A stretch of DNA of 18,291 nucleotides from DASQPA01 sp035644215 (GTDB lineage: Bacteria; Acidobacteriota; Thermoanaerobaculia; Multivoradales; UBA5704). A program made the translations under genes and the position numbers. The stretch is from assembly GCA_035644215.1 (NCBI GenBank), contig DASQPA010000476.1, positions 1 to 18,291 of the forward strand. The letters run 5' to 3'. The notes beneath the pieces were generated by a model. That model did not search any database and had not been told where the DNA came from. It saw nothing but the letters and a program-made list of their open reading frames with translations. Positions 17,901-18,291 of the stretch are shown here, piece after piece; the first letter of the stretch is position 1, and each line of letters starts with the position of its first letter.

Positions 17901-18291
17901 CGTGGCGACGGCGGGGCCAGTCCCGCCGGTCCCGCTGATATCGCCGGCCGACTCTGGCTTACCCGCGATCGGTCGGGCGATCGACAACACCTACCTTTAT
18001 ATTGTCGACCCCCACCTTAACCTGCTTCCGCCCGGGATGCCCGGGGAGCTCTGCATCGCCGGGGCGGGGCTCGCCCGCGGCTACCTGGATCGCCCCGACC
18101 GGACGGCCGAGCGCTTCCTGCCCGATCCCTGGGGGACGCTGCGGGGAGAACCGGGAGCGCGGATGTACCGCTCGGGCGACCGGGTCCGCCGGCGGACCGA
18201 CGGCGCCCTCGACTTCCTGGGCCGCCTCGACCACCAGGTCAAGCTGCGCGGCATGCGGGTGGAGCCGGGGGAGATCGAGGCGACCCTCGCC
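8944..18291 (+). CDS. Multimodular non-ribosomal peptide synthetase C-A-PCP-C-A-PCP-C-A (3' end beyond window)
   Basis: One frame stays open for 3116 codons to the right edge, so the protein is partial. Module 2: C domain from LSFAQESFWF (residue 52) with HHMVVDR at 180-186, A domain with YVIHTSGSTG (647), FDAAAAE (695), NHYGPTE (783) and Lys 985, PCP Ser 1038. Module 3: C domain from 1104 with HHAVADG (1264), A domain with YILYTSGSTG (1757), FDIATLE (1804), NGYGPTE (1897) and Lys 2114, PCP Ser 2173. Module 4: C domain from about 2255 with HHIVADG (2386), A domain with YVVFTSGSTG (2839), FDAAVWE (2887) and NAYGPSE (2977), cut shortly after the VKLRGMRVEPGE motif. Hand-read codes are DAACLGHVDK (module 2), DILIIGGAIK (module 3) and DAWFSGAVVK (module 4; Lys assumed). 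Only module 4 suggests a substrate, a hydrophobic one. No epimerase is seen, so LCL-type condensation is expected. About 30 extra residues at 1173-1205 come from a palindromic repeat. Confidence 0.96.
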   Translation, partial: MSRGRGLLGLTPGRLAALKAKLAEEGLADGGGMDTAAISPIPPIPPGAPAPLSFAQESFWFIEQLQPGSGLYNVAFAWHLEGPLDVAALRTALAELVRRHEVLRMRVEVQGGQPVQGVRPDRPATLPVVDLSRLERRQDLLLHLAGVEARRPFDLHRGPLHRAALVELGGERAAFLLFFHHMVVDRGSMEVFCRELGEVYAAVRQGRAVPLAPPRRQYSDFAAWQRRELAEGSPERERHLSFWRAALAGRPEELALPTDHPRPARPAFHLGSLPIALPEAETERLRALARRRGATLFMTGLAVFGAWLSRLAAVDDLLVGVPSSHRQRQELQGVLGPFVDLLVLRVTAGGDASDLSDLSGWVDQVRDRALAAYAHQELPFEALVRELAPHRRADRNPLCQVSFSLDPDELGSGIRFPGLRSRLETLQLSPFQFDLVLRLYDGASGLSGFLNFQRELFDATTARRWRRQLGAFFAAVAADPGAPLAALPLLDPAERHQLAVEWNDTAVDLPAAPLVHRRVAAQAAATPDAVAVVADAAEDAAALSYGELARRAGRLRLRLARALAGTAEPRVGLVLDRSPEMVVAMLAVLAAGGAYVPVDPHAPPERIDLLLRQSGAAAVLTGDDLREIRENGDPPPEAIVLPGQLAYVIHTSGSTGTPKGVGARHDALGNVALWHVRRYDIGPDDRVTHLASPTFDAAAAEIWPTLLAGACLVLPPSEVVASPPALASYLASRQVTLSCLPTPLAEAVLAEPVPPGTVLRALLTGGEALRGRPPAAVPYPVVNHYGPTEGTVDATTGTVAPQEENPRLPALGRPIGNVRVYVLDRRLEPVPIGVPGELWIGGAGLARGYLDRPEATAASFRPDPWGRSGQGERLYRTGDRALLRADGEVEFLGRLDRQVKIRGFRIEPGEVQAILGRHPEVGESFVTTRPDAQGELQLAAFVVPRPGRSPSPGSLRDFVAARLPRHLVPAAFTVLAALPLTPQGKVGLAALPAPQLATAGAVPPQSPVEQVVAEIWEELLGRTAVGRDDDFFALGGHSLLATRVLARLRQLFGVEVGLRALFESPTVAELARAVERARETAAGPPPPLVPVPRGPRLPEMELPLSHAQQRLWFLDRLEPGSTVYNLPVAYRLLGRWEPRFLAAALAAVVERQESLRTTFPAGSSGPVQAIAPAGRGSVRSCGPAPSGASRSQSQVLGTERSPGRPPTLPVVDLAALSAGRRRAAALALTNAEARRPFDLAAGPLFRPLLLRLSAEEQVLLLALHHAVADGWSIGILLHELAVLYGVAAGGRPAPLPALPVQYVDFAVWQNAWLAGPGLDRSLDAWRERLAGAPAVLDLPTDRPRPVVRGNRGGLVPVTLDAGLTQDLRALGRRAGTPLFLTVLAGFQALLQRLSGQSDLVVGIPEAGRGRVEIENLIGFFVNALALRTDLAGDPVVDALLRRVRESALHAYAHAEVPFDRVVEALAPERRLDRSPLFQVSFTLDAATALPRLPDPAAPAAPADPTKALSMEALPLAIGSAKFDLTLALVEPAAEIAGMGGRLEYDRDLFDAATAERLVRHLAILLRGAVAEPGARLSALPLLSAAEQHQLLVTWNLPATGSTAFPRETPLHQLFAGQARQRPEATAVVDAGRHLSYGALAARSSALARRLRAAGVGPDVPVALCLERSPELILAILAVLQAGGAYLPLDPAYPRERLAFLLADSGAPVAVTTASLAAVLPAAGLLRRLLLEEDESTPEAPGAPDLPEVVATGDALAYILYTSGSTGQPKGVAVPHRGVVGRVIGTDYLRFAPGDRMAQAANPVFDIATLEIWGPLATGGTLVLLGPEIVARPAALAAALRAEAIDTLILATALVHQTARELPDAFAPLDTLIVGGEALDPGTVRRLLAAGPPRRLVNGYGPTESTAISTWFEIAGVPVGASTLPIGRPVAQTRVFVCDAALCPVPVGVAGQLYLGGDGLARGYWRQPERTAERFVPDPFAALQGGRPGGRLYATGDRVRWCADGVLEFLGRLDGQVKIRGFRIEPGEIEAVLAAHPAVEQAVVVARETPEILGGERRLVAYLVPAPGVAPGVSGVVAVADVAELRRFLAERLPAHLVPAHFVPLEAFPLTATGKVDRRALPDPDPHAAPADPAAGHVAPRTPLEEEVAAIWREVLGVSRVGIHDSFWELGGHSLLATRILARLEAALGVALPLQTLFLDPTLVGLTNALGERLLALAGEENGEENGQETGETPPAEPLPRLPQIPRAPRGEGVELPASFGQQRLWFLDRLQPGSAVYNLPVAWQLLGPWEPGLLAASLGEIVRRHEALRTTFVESPRGPLQRIAPAGPALGQVDLSGLPVSARRAAALRWVESEAQRPFDLARGPLLRLLLLRLSGEEQILFLALHHIVADGWSLDVLRRELRALYRASPLPELPVQYADFAIWQQGWLAGPLLAGQLAYWRDRLAGAPLALDLPTDRPHPPVEGFRGGAERVRLEAEVSRDLAALGRRRQAPLFMVLLAGWQALLGRYTGQEDLLVGVPTAGRSWVELEDLVGFFVNLLVLRTDLAGDPPFAALLGRVRDSALGAYEHADLPLERLVEELQPERSLRRSPLFQVVFTLQTAPVTLPPPLPGDLRLADLPLASGTAKFDLTLTLAESAAGLSGEIYYRRDLFDATTVQRMAGHLERLLSGIAQDPERRLSELPLLSAGEEAQALWEGSDAERWEPSGPALLVHERVAEQARRQPDAVAVAAGPARLTYGELAARAARLARHLRRRGVGPESRVAICAEGIERVIAMLGVLQAGGAFVPLDPAHPAERRAALVAAAGATVVLRDRDVADLAALPGDPPPAGRLVPESLAYVVFTSGSTGEPKGVAVPHAGLRNLVRWYEEDLALTPADHGTAVASPAFDAAVWEVWPLLAAGGCLHFADAEARLSPHRLARWWVEEGITVSFLPTPLAEPLLAAGFPPGTRPALRRLSVGGDRLRRRPHPDLGFTLVNAYGPSEYSVVATAGPVPPVPLISPADSGLPAIGRAIDNTYLYIVDPHLNLLPPGMPGELCIAGAGLARGYLDRPDRTAERFLPDPWGTLRGEPGARMYRSGDRVRRRTDGALDFLGRLDHQVKLRGMRVEPGEIEATLA
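12460..12556 (+). repeat. In-frame palindromic element, copy 2 (inside C domain of module 3)
   Basis: A perfect 22-bp inverted repeat (12460-12481 and 12535-12556) encloses a core at 12481-12534 that matches copy 1 except for one base. It is translated in the same frame as copy 1, as SCGPAPSGASRSQSQVLG. It lies in a loop of the C domain between IAPAG and LPVVDL, about 90 residues before HHAVADG. The C domain of module 4 has IAPAGPALGQVDL at the same place, an empty site. The arms differ in sequence from those of copy 1 yet remain complementary to each other. Confidence 0.87.
15598..15633 (+). repeat. 12-bp tandem repeat in interdomain linker
   Basis: gaagagaacggg occurs twice exactly (15598-15609 and 15610-15621), followed by a degenerate third copy. 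It encodes an acidic, asparagine-rich linker, EENGEENGQETG, between the module 3 carrier protein and the module 4 condensation domain. It is probably a slippage-prone flexible spacer. Linker length between modules varies in this family. Confidence 0.6.

Overview
The window is 18.3 kb of very GC-rich bacterial DNA. One protein points to the Acidobacteriota: an 833-residue MacB-like permease with two permease halves and no ATPase, the layout called ADOP (acidobacterial duplicated orphan permease). Codon use is strongly G/C at third positions, so long antisense open frames occur throughout and are not genes. The phylum call is an inference from one gene family plus composition.

Left part (1-5080): an RluA-family pseudouridine synthase gene runs rightward and is open at the left edge. 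It converges on a leftward two-gene operon: an exported amidohydrolase followed by the ADOP permease, overlapping by ATGA. The 249-bp gap between the convergent genes is mostly one nested inverted repeat of about 220 bp, with A/T tracts at both ends (MITE-like, perhaps also a two-way terminator).

Middle (5081-5602): a 522-bp divergent intergenic region holding no supported gene. It carries a hairpin over the amidohydrolase ribosome binding site, a 9-bp-stem inverted repeat, and an inverted pair of REP-like units, each made of two small hairpins whose stems covary between the units.

Right part (5603-18291): a non-ribosomal peptide synthetase operon. The first protein (1114 aa) is one module, C-A-PCP. 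The second overlaps it by GTGA and is read without a stop to the window edge (3116 codons seen): C-A-PCP, C-A-PCP, C-A(partial). At least four modules therefore act in series. My hand-read specificity codes suggest a leucine-like residue for module 1 and a hydrophobic residue for module 4; modules 2 and 3 give no match I trust. No epimerase, methyltransferase, thioesterase or tailoring gene lies inside the window.

The most unusual observation is a pair of palindromic elements inside the NRPS coding sequence, one in the A domain of module 1 and one in the C domain of module 3. They share a 54-bp core (one difference), lie in the same orientation and reading frame, and are flanked by arms that are complementary within a copy but differ between copies. 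Sister domains in the same assembly line lack the insert, which fits a mobile or proliferating in-frame palindrome tolerated in surface loops.
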